Shown here: piece by piece, positions 16,081 through 25,385 of the stretch
Layout: each line of letters begins with the position of its first letter
Position numbering within the stretch: the first letter of the stretch is position 1
NCBI GenBank assembly: GCA_021405325.1
Contig: QWII01000040.1
Span: 1 to 64,000 of the forward strand
Origin: Caldilinea sp. CFX5
Lineage (GTDB): Bacteria > Chloroflexota > Anaerolineae > Caldilineales > Caldilineaceae
Length of the DNA stretch: 64,000 bases
Direction: 5' to 3'
Position numbers and translations under genes: made by a program
Notes under the pieces: model-generated
What the model saw: only the letters and a program-made list of their open reading frames with translations
What the model was told of the DNA's origin: nothing
Database searches by the model: none

Positions 16081-17277
16081 ATGAAAATTACACGTTTTGA
16101 AATCAAAAAAGTGCCGCCCAGTTGGGTCTGGCTCTTTGTTCACACCGATGTCGGTCTCACCGGCATTGGCGAACCCTTTTTGGAAAACCATGCCGACGCG
16201 GTGATTGCCGAAGTCCACCGCCTGGAGCCGGTGCTGTTGGGTAAAGATCCGCGGCAGATCGAAGCGCTCTGGGATGCCATGTACAACGCCGGGCTGGGCT
16301 ACAAAGGCGGGCCGGTGACGATGAGCGCGCTCAGCGGCATCGACATGGCGCTTTGGGACATTGCCGGCAAGGCGGCGGGGCTGCCATTGCATCAGATGTT
16401 GGGCGGCGCTTGCCGTGATCGCGTGCGCATGTATCGCGCCACCGGCAGCGGTCTGCCTCATATAGTTGAACCGGGACAGCCCTATCGCGCCGGCTACACC
16501 GCGCAGAGCAAAGCCCAACGGCGGGGCGATGATCCCCAGGCGTGGGCTGACTATGCCAAAGTAGTGGTGCAGGAATGGGGCTTTCGCGCCTTGAAAGCGC
16601 ACTTTGGTCCTGGCGAAGGGTTGGAGGCCACGACAAAAGTAGATCGATGGGCGGAGATTTTCGCCGCCATCAAAGAGGCCGCCGGCCCTGGCGTCGATGT
16701 GGCGGTTGATATTCACAACCCCCACCCACGCATTGCCATGCAGATGATCGCCGCGCTGGAGCCGCTGCGCCCCCTCTTTATTGAGGAGCCGATGCCGGTC
16801 GAACGGGTCGATGTGCTGGATCAGATTGCGCAGACCACCCGCGCTCCCATCGCTGCCGGTGAACGCTGGATGGGCAAGTGGATCTTCTTTGATGCCTTGC
16901 GCAAAGGGTCGCTGGCCGTGGTGCAACCCGACCTGGCCCATGCCGGCGGCATTACCGAATGCAAGAAGATCGCCGCCATCGCTGAGGCTGCCTATGCGAA
17001 GGTCGCACTCCATGCTCCACTGAGTCCGGTGGCGCTGGCGGCGTCGATTGCGCTGGACGCCACGCTCCCCAACTTCCTGGTGCAGGAACACAACGAGGTC
17101 AACGACTGGCGCGAAAATGGCAAAACCTATATCGGCAAAGGCTATCTGAAAAATCCGTTCGTTCTGGATGAAGAGGGCTGTGTCGCGGTGTCGCAAGCGC
17201 CGGGGCTGGGCATCGATTTGGACGAGGATGGTTTACGTGACATTATGAAACAACCCTGGAGTACGCTGCGCGGGTGA
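16081..17277 (+). CDS. enolase-superfamily dehydratase, galactonate-dehydratase-like
   Basis: This 398-residue protein has the metal ligands and acid/base residues of the D-galactonate/mannonate dehydratase group: D210 and H212 in VDIHNPH, E236 in IEEP, E261 in AAGE and H311 in LHAPLSP. Such enzymes dehydrate sugar acids to 2-keto-3-deoxy acids with Mg2+. AGGAAT and AGG lie upstream of ATG 16081. It is divergent from a Gfo oxidoreductase, which fits a sugar-acid pathway. The exact sugar acid cannot be fixed from sequence alone. Confidence 0.88.
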   Translation: MKITRFEIKKVPPSWVWLFVHTDVGLTGIGEPFLENHADAVIAEVHRLEPVLLGKDPRQIEALWDAMYNAGLGYKGGPVTMSALSGIDMALWDIAGKAAGLPLHQMLGGACRDRVRMYRATGSGLPHIVEPGQPYRAGYTAQSKAQRRGDDPQAWADYAKVVVQEWGFRALKAHFGPGEGLEATTKVDRWAEIFAAIKEAAGPGVDVAVDIHNPHPRIAMQMIAALEPLRPLFIEEPMPVERVDVLDQIAQTTRAPIAAGERWMGKWIFFDALRKGSLAVVQPDLAHAGGITECKKIAAIAEAAYAKVALHAPLSPVALAASIALDATLPNFLVQEHNEVNDWRENGKTYIGKGYLKNPFVLDEEGCVAVSQAPGLGIDLDEDGLRDIMKQPWSTLRG

Positions 17278-17306
17278 GACAAGAAGAGAGAAGACAGAAG
17301 GTAGTG

Positions 17307-17741
17307 ATGAAGAAGGTTTTGTTTTTGTGTACGGGGAATTATTACCGGAGCCGGTTTGCGGAATTGTTGTTTACTCATCAGGCGATGCAACGTGGGCTGA
17401 CTTGGGTGGCGGATTCGCGGGCGTTGGCGCTGGAATTGGGGGTGAATAATGTGGGGCCAATCTCACATTATACGGTGGCGGGTTTGCAGGAACGGGGCAT
17501 TTCGTTTACCGGAACCCATCGCCTGCCGCAACAAGTGACCGAAGCCGATCTACAGGCGGCCACGTTGGTGATCGCGCTGGATCGCACTGAACACCAGCGC
17601 TATGTCGAGGAGCGGCTCCCGAACTGGGCTGAACGCGTTCATTACTGGGAGGTGGCCGATCTCCATTTGTTGACAGCCGCCGACGCCCTTGCGCGCATTG
17701 AGCTGCAGGTGTTGGCGCTGCTGGATCGCCTTGCGGAGTAG
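17307..17741 (+). CDS. low-molecular-weight protein tyrosine phosphatase / arsenate reductase-like
   Basis: This 144-residue protein has the P-loop CX5R near its start (C8TGNYYR14S), the catalytic Cys and Arg of LMW-PTP and thioredoxin-type ArsC. The usual late DP motif is not clear: ALDRTEHQRY stands where it would be expected, so the phosphatase versus other role is open. ATG 17307 is chosen over an upstream GTG because MKKVLFLCTGN is the family opening. Confidence 0.82.
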   Translation: MKKVLFLCTGNYYRSRFAELLFTHQAMQRGLTWVADSRALALELGVNNVGPISHYTVAGLQERGISFTGTHRLPQQVTEADLQAATLVIALDRTEHQRYVEERLPNWAERVHYWEVADLHLLTAADALARIELQVLALLDRLAE

Positions 17742-17757
17742 GGGCGATACGGCAAAA

Positions 17758-17809
17758 GACCAAAATCAGCCAGCAGCTAATTTTTAGCATACTGATTTTG
17801 GTGTATAAT
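17758..17809 (+). promoter_or_regulatory. dyad and -10 box before the lysine-rich mini-protein
   Basis: ACCAAAATCAG (17758-17768 region) is matched by its exact inverse CTGATTTTGGT ending at 17802, with a nested GCTAA/TTAGC pair between. TATAAT follows at 17804-17809; the -35 is weak (TTTTTA). The dyad could be an operator, or the terminator of the upstream phosphatase gene. Confidence 0.5.
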
Positions 17810-17853
17810 TTTTGGGCGGTACCATCATCTATTCATTCTAGGAGAAACGGATT

Positions 17854-17961
17854 ATGGCGAACAAGGATGAAAAGGGTAAAGGTAAGGATCAAAAGAAAAA
17901 GCCCAAGCTCACCCTCAAAGAGAAGCGTAAGCAGAAGCAGGAAAAAGAGAAGAGTAAGTAA
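17854..17961 (+). CDS. 35-residue lysine-rich small protein
   Basis: The frame from ATG 17854 to TAA 17959-17961 encodes 35 residues, nearly half of them Lys, with several Glu and Gln and no aromatic residue. It opens MANKDEKGKGKDQKKK and should be largely disordered or a charged helix. It has its own promoter region, an AGGAGA ribosome site 8 nt before the start and a strong terminator right after, so it is very likely expressed as a single gene. A nucleic-acid-binding role is a guess from charge only. Confidence 0.7.
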   Translation: MANKDEKGKGKDQKKKPKLTLKEKRKQKQEKEKSK

Positions 17962-17969
17962 GGCGCCTT

Positions 17970-18018
17970 CTGCGTACTCTCGGCGGTCAAAGCCGGCAAA
18001 GAGTACGCAGATTTTTTT
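17970..18018 (+). terminator. rho-independent terminator
   Basis: CTGCGTACTC (17970-17979) pairs with GAGTACGCAG (18001-18010), with an inner CGGC/GCCG stem, and is followed by a run of seven T (18012-18018). Confidence 0.9.
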
Positions 18019-18131
18019 GTAACTATCTAAAGACTAAACACAGATGGAAGGAACACGAAAGTCGTGAAATTTGCGCTATTTACCCAATTTCCGATTTTAT
18101 ATTTTGAAGAGCCACAGCAAATCACCAGCAC

Positions 18132-19391
18132 CTAAGATGGCGCAATCTCCTCTAGTGAACGCCCGTTCGTCTCCGGCACAGTCAACAGAAAGAGGGGCGC
18201 TGGTAGGATCAGGAACGCCAGCAGCGTGACCGCCAGCCAGGGCGAGCCAACCGCTTGGGCCAGCAGGCCATGCACCAGCAAACTGCCGGCGCCGCAAAGA
18301 GTAGCGATCAGCGCCAGGGCGCCAGTGGCGGTGGCGCGATAGGCGGTAGGGAAGAGTTCACTGCCGAGCGCACTCAGGGTCACGGATGCGCCGATGCTGG
18401 TGAAAAGCAGACCGCTCCAAAAGAGCGGCAAGCGCCAACTATCCGCCTGGTAGTAGGCGATGATAAAGAAGGGCATCCCCAACAGAAACGCGCCGGTTGT
18501 CCATTTGCGCCCCACGCGATCGCTAGCCCGCCCGGCCGCTATGCTTCCCACCAACGCCATAAAACCGGCGCCCAGGTTGAGCGCGGCAATCTGCCAGGGT
18601 TGCCAGCCATGCGCCTGTTGCAAATAGGTGGGGTCATAAAAGAGCGCCGCATCCCCGCCCAGATTGAACAACAGGACAACCAGGCCGACCGCCACAAAGC
18701 GCCCAGGGTAGCTTTGCGCCAGACGCGCCAGCGGGGTGAGCCACTGGCGGCGCGCCACACCCTTGGCTTGGTTGGAGAACGCTTGTTGAAAACGCGTTGT
18801 CTCCGGCAGATAAGCGCGCCAAAGCCCGACCAACAACAGCACCGGCCACGCCAGCAGATAAAGCGCACGCCAGCCCAGCGGGAGTACATCGACAAAGGCA
18901 AAGAGAAGCGCTGCACTGCCGCCACCCACCGAAGCCAGGGCGCTATAAGCGCCAATCCCCCAGCCGCGCGCCCGATCGGGAAATTCTTCGATGATCATCA
19001 CCTGGGCCAGAATCCCCGCCACCGCGGCAAAGAGGCGCACCCCGAACTGGGCCAGCATAAAAAAGAAGGGCGTCGGTGCAAAGGCTGTGATGCCGGTCAA
19101 CAAGAGATAGGCGGTAATCGCTGCCAACAACAGCCGCCGTCGCCCAAAGCGGTCGGCGCTGAGGGCGAAGAGAAAGGCCGGCACGGCGCCCAAGCGGATG
19201 ATGGCGCTGATCTGCCCTAACTCCTCGGCTGGAATCGCCAGGCCACGCTGGATCTGCGTTAAAGCCAGCGGTAGCAGCGCCAGGCTATAGGAACCGAAAC
19301 CGGCAGCTAAGGCCACCAGCACTAACAAGCGCCACTGAGCGTGGGTTAAGTCCGGCAGCCTAGTTAACCCCTTCACCATACTTCTACCCAT
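18132..19391 (-). CDS. MFS transporter, sugar-porter-like
   Basis: This 419-residue membrane protein has about twelve hydrophobic segments, the MFS loop motif DRFGRRRLLL near residue 80, and a C-terminal PETNGRSLEEI that matches the sugar-porter PETKGxxLEEI end. It probably moves a sugar or organic acid with protons. The start is at 19391; an internal ATG at 19379 is possible. Its stop lies about 110 bp beyond the terminator of the convergent mini-gene. Confidence 0.9.
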   Translation of the reverse strand: MGRSMVKGLTRLPDLTHAQWRLLVLVALAAGFGSYSLALLPLALTQIQRGLAIPAEELGQISAIIRLGAVPAFLFALSADRFGRRRLLLAAITAYLLLTGITAFAPTPFFFMLAQFGVRLFAAVAGILAQVMIIEEFPDRARGWGIGAYSALASVGGGSAALLFAFVDVLPLGWRALYLLAWPVLLLVGLWRAYLPETTRFQQAFSNQAKGVARRQWLTPLARLAQSYPGRFVAVGLVVLLFNLGGDAALFYDPTYLQQAHGWQPWQIAALNLGAGFMALVGSIAAGRASDRVGRKWTTGAFLLGMPFFIIAYYQADSWRLPLFWSGLLFTSIGASVTLSALGSELFPTAYRATATGALALIATLCGAGSLLVHGLLAQAVGSPWLAVTLLAFLILPAPLFLLTVPETNGRSLEEIAPS

Positions 19392-19536
19392 AATCCAGCC
19401 AACAATTCCGACAGCTAACTGTTAGGACGATTCTGTTCCAAATAACGCTATACTCAATTACAGCCCTGACTTGGCCTACCCCATTGCAACAGCTACTTTG
19501 ATACGAAACAACTTGATCTGCTATAAGGAACAAACA

Positions 19537-20529
19537 ATGAAAGTCAGCAATTTGTCAATGGTCATCATCCTGGTTGTTCTCCTCAGTCTGCCAGGGTCAC
19601 ACTCACGCGCCGTCCAGGCGCTGCAAGCCGGTAACGTAGGATACGAAACGAATGCACTTGCCGCGCCGCCGATTGGCGAGTTTGTCGCCTTCTGCGATTT
19701 CAGCCACCGCTTACATGAAGATCCCATCGTTTTTCCCGGCCAACCCCATGCCTCCCACAGTCATGATTTCTTTGGCAACATCACTACGGACGCCAATTCC
19801 ACCGCCGAAAGTTTACTGGCCGGCGGCACCACCTGTGACCCCGTGAGTGACCGCTCTTCGTACTGGGCGCCCACCCTCTACGATGCACAAGGGGTCGAGG
19901 TGTCGATGGAACGGGCCACCTTCTACTATCTCGTCCATATCAACGCCCCGACGACGCTCCAGCCTTTTCCCATCGGGTTAAAGATTATTGCCGGCAACCC
20001 GAAAGCTACCAAGCCGGAGGAAGCTGAACATATCAAGTGGAGTTGTCTCGGCGCCCCCGATTCCAGCACGGGCGATCTGATCACCTGCCCTGCCGGTTCC
20101 AAGTTGGAGTTGCTGGTCAACTATCCCGACTGTTGGGATGGGCAAAATCTCGATAGCGCCAACCACAAAAGCCACATGGCTTATAGCGCCGGCGGCGTTT
20201 GTCCCGCCACCCATCCGGTTGCCGTGCCGGCTCTGCAATTCAAACTGCGCTACAACACAACCGGCGGCCCCGGTTTCAAACTCTCCTCCGGCGCCGGCTA
20301 CACCGCCCACGCCGATTTCTTCAATGCCTGGGAAGCCGATGCGTTACGCAATCGCTTGCAATGTCTACACGAATTAATCAAATGTGGCCCCGAAGGTCAT
20401 CCCAACCCGACAACGCCCCCCGCCACCGCCACCCCAATACCAACGCCCACCGCCACGCCACCACCGGCCACGCCCGACCCGAACACGCTGAAAAATCAGC
20501 TCTACTTGCCGACAGTAAAGAGAGAATAG
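19537..20529 (+). CDS. secreted DUF1996 domain protein with YLP tail
   Basis: This 330-residue protein has a signal peptide, then DUF1996 (FVAFCDFSHRLHEDPIVFPG, HASHSHDFFGN, and the SYWAPTLYD and NYPDCWDG blocks), then a Pro/Thr linker and a C-terminal LYLPTVKR (20500-20523). DUF1996 is of unknown role, common in fungi and some bacteria, with conserved His and Cys residues. ATG 19537 gives a normal signal peptide. The tail is shared with other exported proteins in this window. Confidence 0.87.
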   Translation: MKVSNLSMVIILVVLLSLPGSHSRAVQALQAGNVGYETNALAAPPIGEFVAFCDFSHRLHEDPIVFPGQPHASHSHDFFGNITTDANSTAESLLAGGTTCDPVSDRSSYWAPTLYDAQGVEVSMERATFYYLVHINAPTTLQPFPIGLKIIAGNPKATKPEEAEHIKWSCLGAPDSSTGDLITCPAGSKLELLVNYPDCWDGQNLDSANHKSHMAYSAGGVCPATHPVAVPALQFKLRYNTTGGPGFKLSSGAGYTAHADFFNAWEADALRNRLQCLHELIKCGPEGHPNPTTPPATATPIPTPTATPPPATPDPNTLKNQLYLPTVKRE

Positions 20530-20655
20530 GTCAGTAGGTCAGTAGGTCAGTGAGACAGTAAGACAGTAGGTCAGTAGGTCAGTGAGCTAGCAGGGACTGT
20601 CTCACTGTCTTACTGTCTTACTGTCTCACTGTTTTACTGTCTCACTGTCTTACTG
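20528..20655 (+). repeat. octamer-repeat inverted hairpin between convergent genes
   Basis: About seven direct units of the type GGTCAGTA/AGACAGTR (20530-20588) are followed by about seven complementary CTGTCTYA units (20599-20655). The right arm runs into the 3' end of the minus-strand PhyH gene, supplying its last four codons and stop. It may end transcription from both sides. Confidence 0.85.
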
Positions 20656-21430
20656 AAAGCGCCCCTTCCCCAAAGATCCGCGAATACTGCTCCCCATTGC
20701 TCGCCTTGGTGGCGGCGTCCATGTAGCAGACGCTAAAGGCACGGCGGGGGATGTCAGTGCTGTTGACGCCGGAGCCGTGGGGCAGGTAGTTATGGAGCAG
20801 GACGGCTTCACCGGCGGCGAGTTCGAGGTAGATCCGTTCGTTCTTTTGCAAGAGTTCGGCAGCCTGGTCATCAGTGAGAAAGCCGGAGCCATGTTCCGGG
20901 TTAATCAAACGGTGATGCGCGCCGGCGACGATCTCGACGCAGCCGTTGGCCTGGGTGGCGGGGTCGAGTGCGGTCCAGATGGTGATCTGCGGGTCGCGAT
21001 CCAGGTGGGTCCAACGATCCTGGTGCCAGACGAGGACGGTGCCTTCGCGTGCCGGTTTGTTCATAAACATGGCGCGGAAACAGGCGATGGTCGTCGTCGC
21101 GCCGTAGACCCGTTCGCAGATGTGGCGGAAGAGCGGCTTTTGCATGTAAGCCAGAAAGAGCGGGTCAAATTCCAAATCCTGAATTTTGCGATAGCGTAAC
21201 GTCGCGCCTTTGTGACCTTTGGTCTGGGGGCCGGGGGCGTCGGTCTGGCCGGGGATGCGATCCAGTTGCATGAGCATCCGGTCATAATTGATATCCGCCC
21301 GCCCTACCATGATGTCATCAATGCGCTGTTGCAGCGCCCGTAACTCGCCGTCGGTCAGTGTCTTGCCCAGACGTAAATAGCCGTCACGGTCATATTGCGC
21401 CCATTCGGTCGCGGTCAACGCGGTACGCAT
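20642..21430 (-). CDS. phytanoyl-CoA dioxygenase (PhyH) family protein
   Basis: This 262-residue protein has a clear HxD iron motif in WHQDRW (near residue 138), a distal His in LPHGSG (near 218) and a following Arg in RRAFSV, as required for an Fe(II)/2-oxoglutarate enzyme. It differs strongly from the PhyH at 4669-5427. The start at 21430 has AGGAG about 9 nt upstream. Its last residues SVRQ are encoded by the octamer repeat, so the natural C-terminus may have been altered. The substrate is unknown. Confidence 0.88.
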   Translation of the reverse strand: MRTALTATEWAQYDRDGYLRLGKTLTDGELRALQQRIDDIMVGRADINYDRMLMQLDRIPGQTDAPGPQTKGHKGATLRYRKIQDLEFDPLFLAYMQKPLFRHICERVYGATTTIACFRAMFMNKPAREGTVLVWHQDRWTHLDRDPQITIWTALDPATQANGCVEIVAGAHHRLINPEHGSGFLTDDQAAELLQKNERIYLELAAGEAVLLHNYLPHGSGVNSTDIPRRAFSVCYMDAATKASNGEQYSRIFGEGALSVRQ

Positions 21431-21579
21431 GGCTTGGCTCCTCTCCTTGCTGCAAAATCTGTAGTTGGTAACTGTTCCGTGCGTAGCCGCTCCGTGACCG
21501 GCTAAACACGGATGGATTAAATGAAGGTTAGCTAATTGTTTGGGTAATCCTTGGAACTTGTCACGCCGGCGGCGATGAC

Positions 21580-22620
21580 CTACAGGTACCGCTTTATTTT
21601 CGTAACGTTCATCAAATCGATGCGGGCGCCATTTTGGGCAGCGGAGGCGCGGATGGCATCCCATAGGTGAGCCATCCGCAGACCAACTTCTGGTGGGCAA
21701 GGATTGGGAATGTCACCATTGCGCACAGCCAGGAATTGTTGCCAAACCCCCAAGGAAGGCGGCAACTCGACCGGAACCGGCTGTGGATCGTGCGGACGTT
21801 GAATTTGGAGGAATTTGCCCCAAATGTCGGTGAAGATGACCCCTTTGGTGCAGAAGACGCGCACATCAGCGGTGGAACGGGTGCAGGTGTCGCCGCATGC
21901 GTTCATCGTCACCAGCGCGCCCGATTGTAGCCGGGCAATCACAACGCCCAGAATTTCGACCGGCGTCTCGCGCTGGTCAAACCAGGCGGCGACTTCGGTA
22001 AAGCGTTCGCCGGCCAGGTCGGTAATAGTGTTGAGCATGTGTGCGCCAGTGTCAAAGAAGAAGCCGCCGCCGGACAACGCCGGTTGTTGCCGCCAGGTGC
22101 CGATGTTGGGCGTCCGCCAGTTCTCCCAAGATAGGCCGGAAATGTTCAAAATTGTACCCAATTCGCCGCTGCGCAACAATTGTACCGCTGTGCGAATCTG
22201 GGGCGAGAGACTGCCGGGAAAGGCGACGACCAGCAGCCGCCCGGTCTTGTCCCGTGTTTGCATTAACCCTTCCGCCTCTTCGCCGGTGATGACCATTGGT
22301 TTTTCCAACAGCACATCCAGCCCGGCTTCCATACACGCTTTGGTCTGCGCAAAGTGATAAGCGTGGGGAGTGATGATAAAGGCGGCGTCTAATTCATTGC
22401 CGTAGCGTTCGAGCAGACGTGCCAAGTCCGGCTCATTGGGGGGCGGTGTCAAACCTTGTGCCGTAAAGAGTTCACAGGCTTTTTCATAAGCGGCCGGCGA
22501 TGGTTCGCAAACCACGCGCAGTTGGGTGGTGGCTTGTTGCGCCAACATGGCGCGGATATGGCCCAAAGCCATGCGCCCGCAGCCGATCATGGCGGTGCGG
22601 ACTGGTGTAGAAGGTGACAT
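21580..22620 (-). CDS. Gfo/Idh/MocA family oxidoreductase
   Basis: This 346-residue protein has [13 protein letters not shown] (Rossmann), LLEKPMV with the catalytic Lys, and [13 protein letters not shown] with the His/Asp region of the active site. It follows the TIM-barrel gene by 2 bp on the same strand, so the two are almost certainly co-translated. Such pairs commonly oxidise and isomerise inositols or related sugars. Confidence 0.9.
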   Translation of the reverse strand: MSPSTPVRTAMIGCGRMALGHIRAMLAQQATTQLRVVCEPSPAAYEKACELFTAQGLTPPPNEPDLARLLERYGNELDAAFIITPHAYHFAQTKACMEAGLDVLLEKPMVITGEEAEGLMQTRDKTGRLLVVAFPGSLSPQIRTAVQLLRSGELGTILNISGLSWENWRTPNIGTWRQQPALSGGGFFFDTGAHMLNTITDLAGERFTEVAAWFDQRETPVEILGVVIARLQSGALVTMNACGDTCTRSTADVRVFCTKGVIFTDIWGKFLQIQRPHDPQPVPVELPPSLGVWQQFLAVRNGDIPNPCPPEVGLRMAHLWDAIRASAAQNGARIDLMNVTKIKRYL

Positions 22621-22622
22621 AA

Positions 22623-23486
22623 TTACTGATTGGCCTTTACTAGTGCATCGATTTCTTCAAGGGTGTACATCTGTGGCGGCTGCTCGGCAAAGCGTCGTTT
22701 CGCTGATGCCCAGGCAACCATAGCATCTGTGTATTGATAACTGAGGTCTAAACTTTCAAAGGGATCACGCCGACAGCGATCCTGCTCCACCACAATCCAG
22801 GGAATCGCCGTTGCCAGCGTCGCATCCACAATCGAACGCCAGTTAAGATTACCCTGCCCCACCTCGGCAAAGGCTTGCGTGCCATCGGGCAGGATCGCCA
22901 TGTCTTTGTAATGCACTACCGGCATCCGTCCGGCCATGCGCCGAATCCAATCCGCCGGATCAGCCCCGCCATGTTGCACCCAATAGGTGTCGATTTCAGC
23001 TTGGAGATAGCGAGGATCGCTGGCGGCGAAGATTAGGTCCAGTCCCGTCTGCTCGCCAAAGCGAACAAATTCGTAGCTGTGGTTGTGATAGCTGAGGGTG
23101 ATGCCGGCGGCGGCTAAAGTTTCGCCAATGGCGGTGGCTTCGGCGACAAATTGGCGATAACCATCAGCGCCGACTTCATGGTAACGCCGGGGCATGGCGA
23201 CAATGGCCGTCTGGGCGCACCCCCAAATCTGCTGGCGTTCGACAATGCGATCCAGTTCGTTTGCAAAGAGTTCATAGCCAAAGTGGCTGATGCAGATGGT
23301 CAACCCTTCGCCGTCACAGATGCGCTTGATCTCGGCGGTCGGCAGATCGGGGTGATGTTCCAGATCCAACTGGACACCGGTATAGCCAATGGCGCGCACC
23401 TTGCGCATACTGGCGGCAAAGTCAGGGACAGTTTTGATAAAGTCACGAATGGTATAAACTTGAACAGCTAATTGTGGCAACGGCAT
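22623..23486 (-). CDS. sugar phosphate isomerase/epimerase (TIM barrel)
   Basis: This 287-residue protein starts MPLPQLAVQVYTIRDF, the usual opening of the AP-endonuclease-2-like TIM-barrel family, and holds HNHSYEF, AEIDTYWVQHGG, VVHYKDM and EVGQGNLNW, which contain the likely metal ligands. Members include inosose isomerase and dehydratase, and allulose epimerase. The ATG at 23486 is preferred to a GTG at 23492. It leads the pair with the Gfo gene. Confidence 0.88.
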   Translation of the reverse strand: MPLPQLAVQVYTIRDFIKTVPDFAASMRKVRAIGYTGVQLDLEHHPDLPTAEIKRICDGEGLTICISHFGYELFANELDRIVERQQIWGCAQTAIVAMPRRYHEVGADGYRQFVAEATAIGETLAAAGITLSYHNHSYEFVRFGEQTGLDLIFAASDPRYLQAEIDTYWVQHGGADPADWIRRMAGRMPVVHYKDMAILPDGTQAFAEVGQGNLNWRSIVDATLATAIPWIVVEQDRCRRDPFESLDLSYQYTDAMVAWASAKRRFAEQPPQMYTLEEIDALVKANQ

Positions 23487-23513
23487 AGTCACAATCTCTT
23501 TTCAGTAAAGGTT

Positions 23514-25298
23514 TTAGTTAATTTCTTCCCAGACAACCCGTTCAAAACCAATGGCAACGACACTATAACTGCGCAAACGCAACTGCTCTCCATACTTACG
23601 TGTCAGCTTTTGCCGGTAATCCAGTAATTGGGTCTTGGCCTCAGCCAGCTTCTCTTTGACCGGCACGAGTTCTTTGAGTTCGGCCATTGTCTTCTGCTTA
23701 ATTGCCGCACCACTCAGGTCAAGTTTGTTGAGCGCCACATATTTGAACTCAATCAGAATATCCAGCAGTTGAAAACGGCGCATTTCGGGGCGGATGATCA
23801 TGGTCAAGTCAGCATAGGTGCGTTCGAGCGCGGTTTCTGAATCGATAATATACAAAATATCATTGTAGACGAGCGTCAAAAAGGCCATTTTTACGGTCAA
23901 CTCATCAGCGTGGAGATAATCGCGATTGTCAAGTACACGGAAATAGGTTTGCTCGATAAAATCACACACTGGCTGTATGTCGCCTTGCATGTATAACTCT
24001 TTGGCAGCATCGCGACCCAAATCACGAGTTTCGGCAGCAGGAAAGAACATTTCCAGCAGCCGTTCTGCATAGAGGCGGCGCGTAACCAGGTTGGGAATGA
24101 CTAACCGATATTCACCTTGGGAGGTGCGACCAGCATAGGTCAAGACACCGAGGTAACATAATAAAGAGGCAAGCAGATCGCGCTGTTTGCTGGTATCTAA
24201 CATTTCCGCCACGCCAAAACGATCACCAATTTCGGCAACGCTCACTTCGCTTTGGTCGTTGAGCGCCGTTTGCAGGATTTGCTCGCCTTTGGGATGGCGC
24301 GAGACATAAACCAGCTTGGCATAGTCGGGCGCTAAGTTGCTATCCAGCATCTTGTCAGGATAGCGGCATTCGAGTTGAAATTCTTCGAGAAAATAAAAGA
24401 CCAACGTTGGGTTGTAGATTAAAGGCGCATCACCCCAGGTAAAACAGGAGCCATTGTAGAAAACACGCATTAACTCCATCGCCTCATCGGCTTTGTCTGG
24501 CGGCAGCCCACATTCGGTAATCATACGATCAACCAGTGGGCGCACTTCAGCGGCAGTAAAACCACAGAGGTCGTTGAATTGTCGCCGCCAGGTCAGATTC
24601 TTGGCAATGTTATGTCCACTCGTCACATCACTCATGACAATGGGGGAGACGCCAGTGATAAAGACTCGATCCAACCCCAAGCCGCGCATCCCGCCTTTGA
24701 TATTCTTGAAGACCGTCTTGAAGATGCCCTCGCCTGTTACCAATTCTTCGTACCGTTTTCGGCCATCGATATGAGTCGCCATCATCACCTCATTGGCGAA
24801 GTTATCATACTCGTCAATGAAGAGGTAGACTTTATGTCGTGACAATTGCGCAGCCGACAAAAGGGCAAGGAAGGAGATCAGTGCATTGGTAGGGTGGATC
24901 TGAATTTCCGTGGTGAGCAAATGGGCATAACGCAAACCAAAGTTGCGAAAGCGTTCATTCAGATATTGATGCAGTGCATCGTCAATCTCCTCAACCGAAC
25001 CGTAGGTTTTGACAAAGGAAAAATCCCACGACAGAACAAGGTATTGATTATGAAGCGGTGTTGGATCACGGCCAATCGCCAAATGACCAAAGAGCGGTCC
25101 AAATTCAGCCGCTTTGGCGATGTCATAATAATTCTCCAACATGGAGACAAACATGCTCTTGCCAAAGCGACGCGGTCGTAAAAAGAGGATGTTCTTCCCA
25201 TCCTCTTCGATCAAAGGAATACGATCAGTACGGTCAAAGTAGTGATAGCCTTCTGTAATGATTTGGTAAAAATCGCTAATACCATAAGGAAGTTTCAT
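23514..25298 (-). CDS. AAA-ATPase-like / PD-(D/E)XK nuclease protein
   Basis: This 594-residue protein starts MKLPYGISDF and has a P-loop-like LFLRPRRFGKSMF near residue 40, a Walker B VYLFIDEYDN near 165, and a C-terminal nuclease domain with LLDILIEFKY near 530. That architecture matches the AAA-ATPase-like plus PD-(D/E)XK family 9 proteins (DUF1703), which are highly mobile and multi-copy in many genomes. A role in selfish-element or defence biology is suspected but not proven. The start at 25298 is inside a longer frame that begins at 25349. Confidence 0.88.
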   Translation of the reverse strand: MKLPYGISDFYQIITEGYHYFDRTDRIPLIEEDGKNILFLRPRRFGKSMFVSMLENYYDIAKAAEFGPLFGHLAIGRDPTPLHNQYLVLSWDFSFVKTYGSVEEIDDALHQYLNERFRNFGLRYAHLLTTEIQIHPTNALISFLALLSAAQLSRHKVYLFIDEYDNFANEVMMATHIDGRKRYEELVTGEGIFKTVFKNIKGGMRGLGLDRVFITGVSPIVMSDVTSGHNIAKNLTWRRQFNDLCGFTAAEVRPLVDRMITECGLPPDKADEAMELMRVFYNGSCFTWGDAPLIYNPTLVFYFLEEFQLECRYPDKMLDSNLAPDYAKLVYVSRHPKGEQILQTALNDQSEVSVAEIGDRFGVAEMLDTSKQRDLLASLLCYLGVLTYAGRTSQGEYRLVIPNLVTRRLYAERLLEMFFPAAETRDLGRDAAKELYMQGDIQPVCDFIEQTYFRVLDNRDYLHADELTVKMAFLTLVYNDILYIIDSETALERTYADLTMIIRPEMRRFQLLDILIEFKYVALNKLDLSGAAIKQKTMAELKELVPVKEKLAEAKTQLLDYRQKLTRKYGEQLRLRSYSVVAIGFERVVWEEIN

Positions 25299-25385
25299 AC
25301 GGCTGGCCCCTTTTGCGTCGCCCAAGTACAATCGATGATATTGTACCATACCTCACGCTGACGCCCTAGATGGTACAGCCTGCGG

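Noticed and set aside
16024..17196. Long minus-strand open frame (390 codons) opposite the enolase gene
   Set aside because: It is the antisense shadow of a GC-rich real gene with intact active-site residues; it has no domain and no ribosome site.
18255..19220. Plus-strand frame of 321 codons
   Set aside because: It is antisense to the MFS gene; the composition is Arg/Gln/Pro-rich without any hydrophobic or domain pattern.
20528..20655. CRISPR array
   Set aside because: The units are 8 nt with no spacers and turn into their inverse half-way; there are no cas genes.
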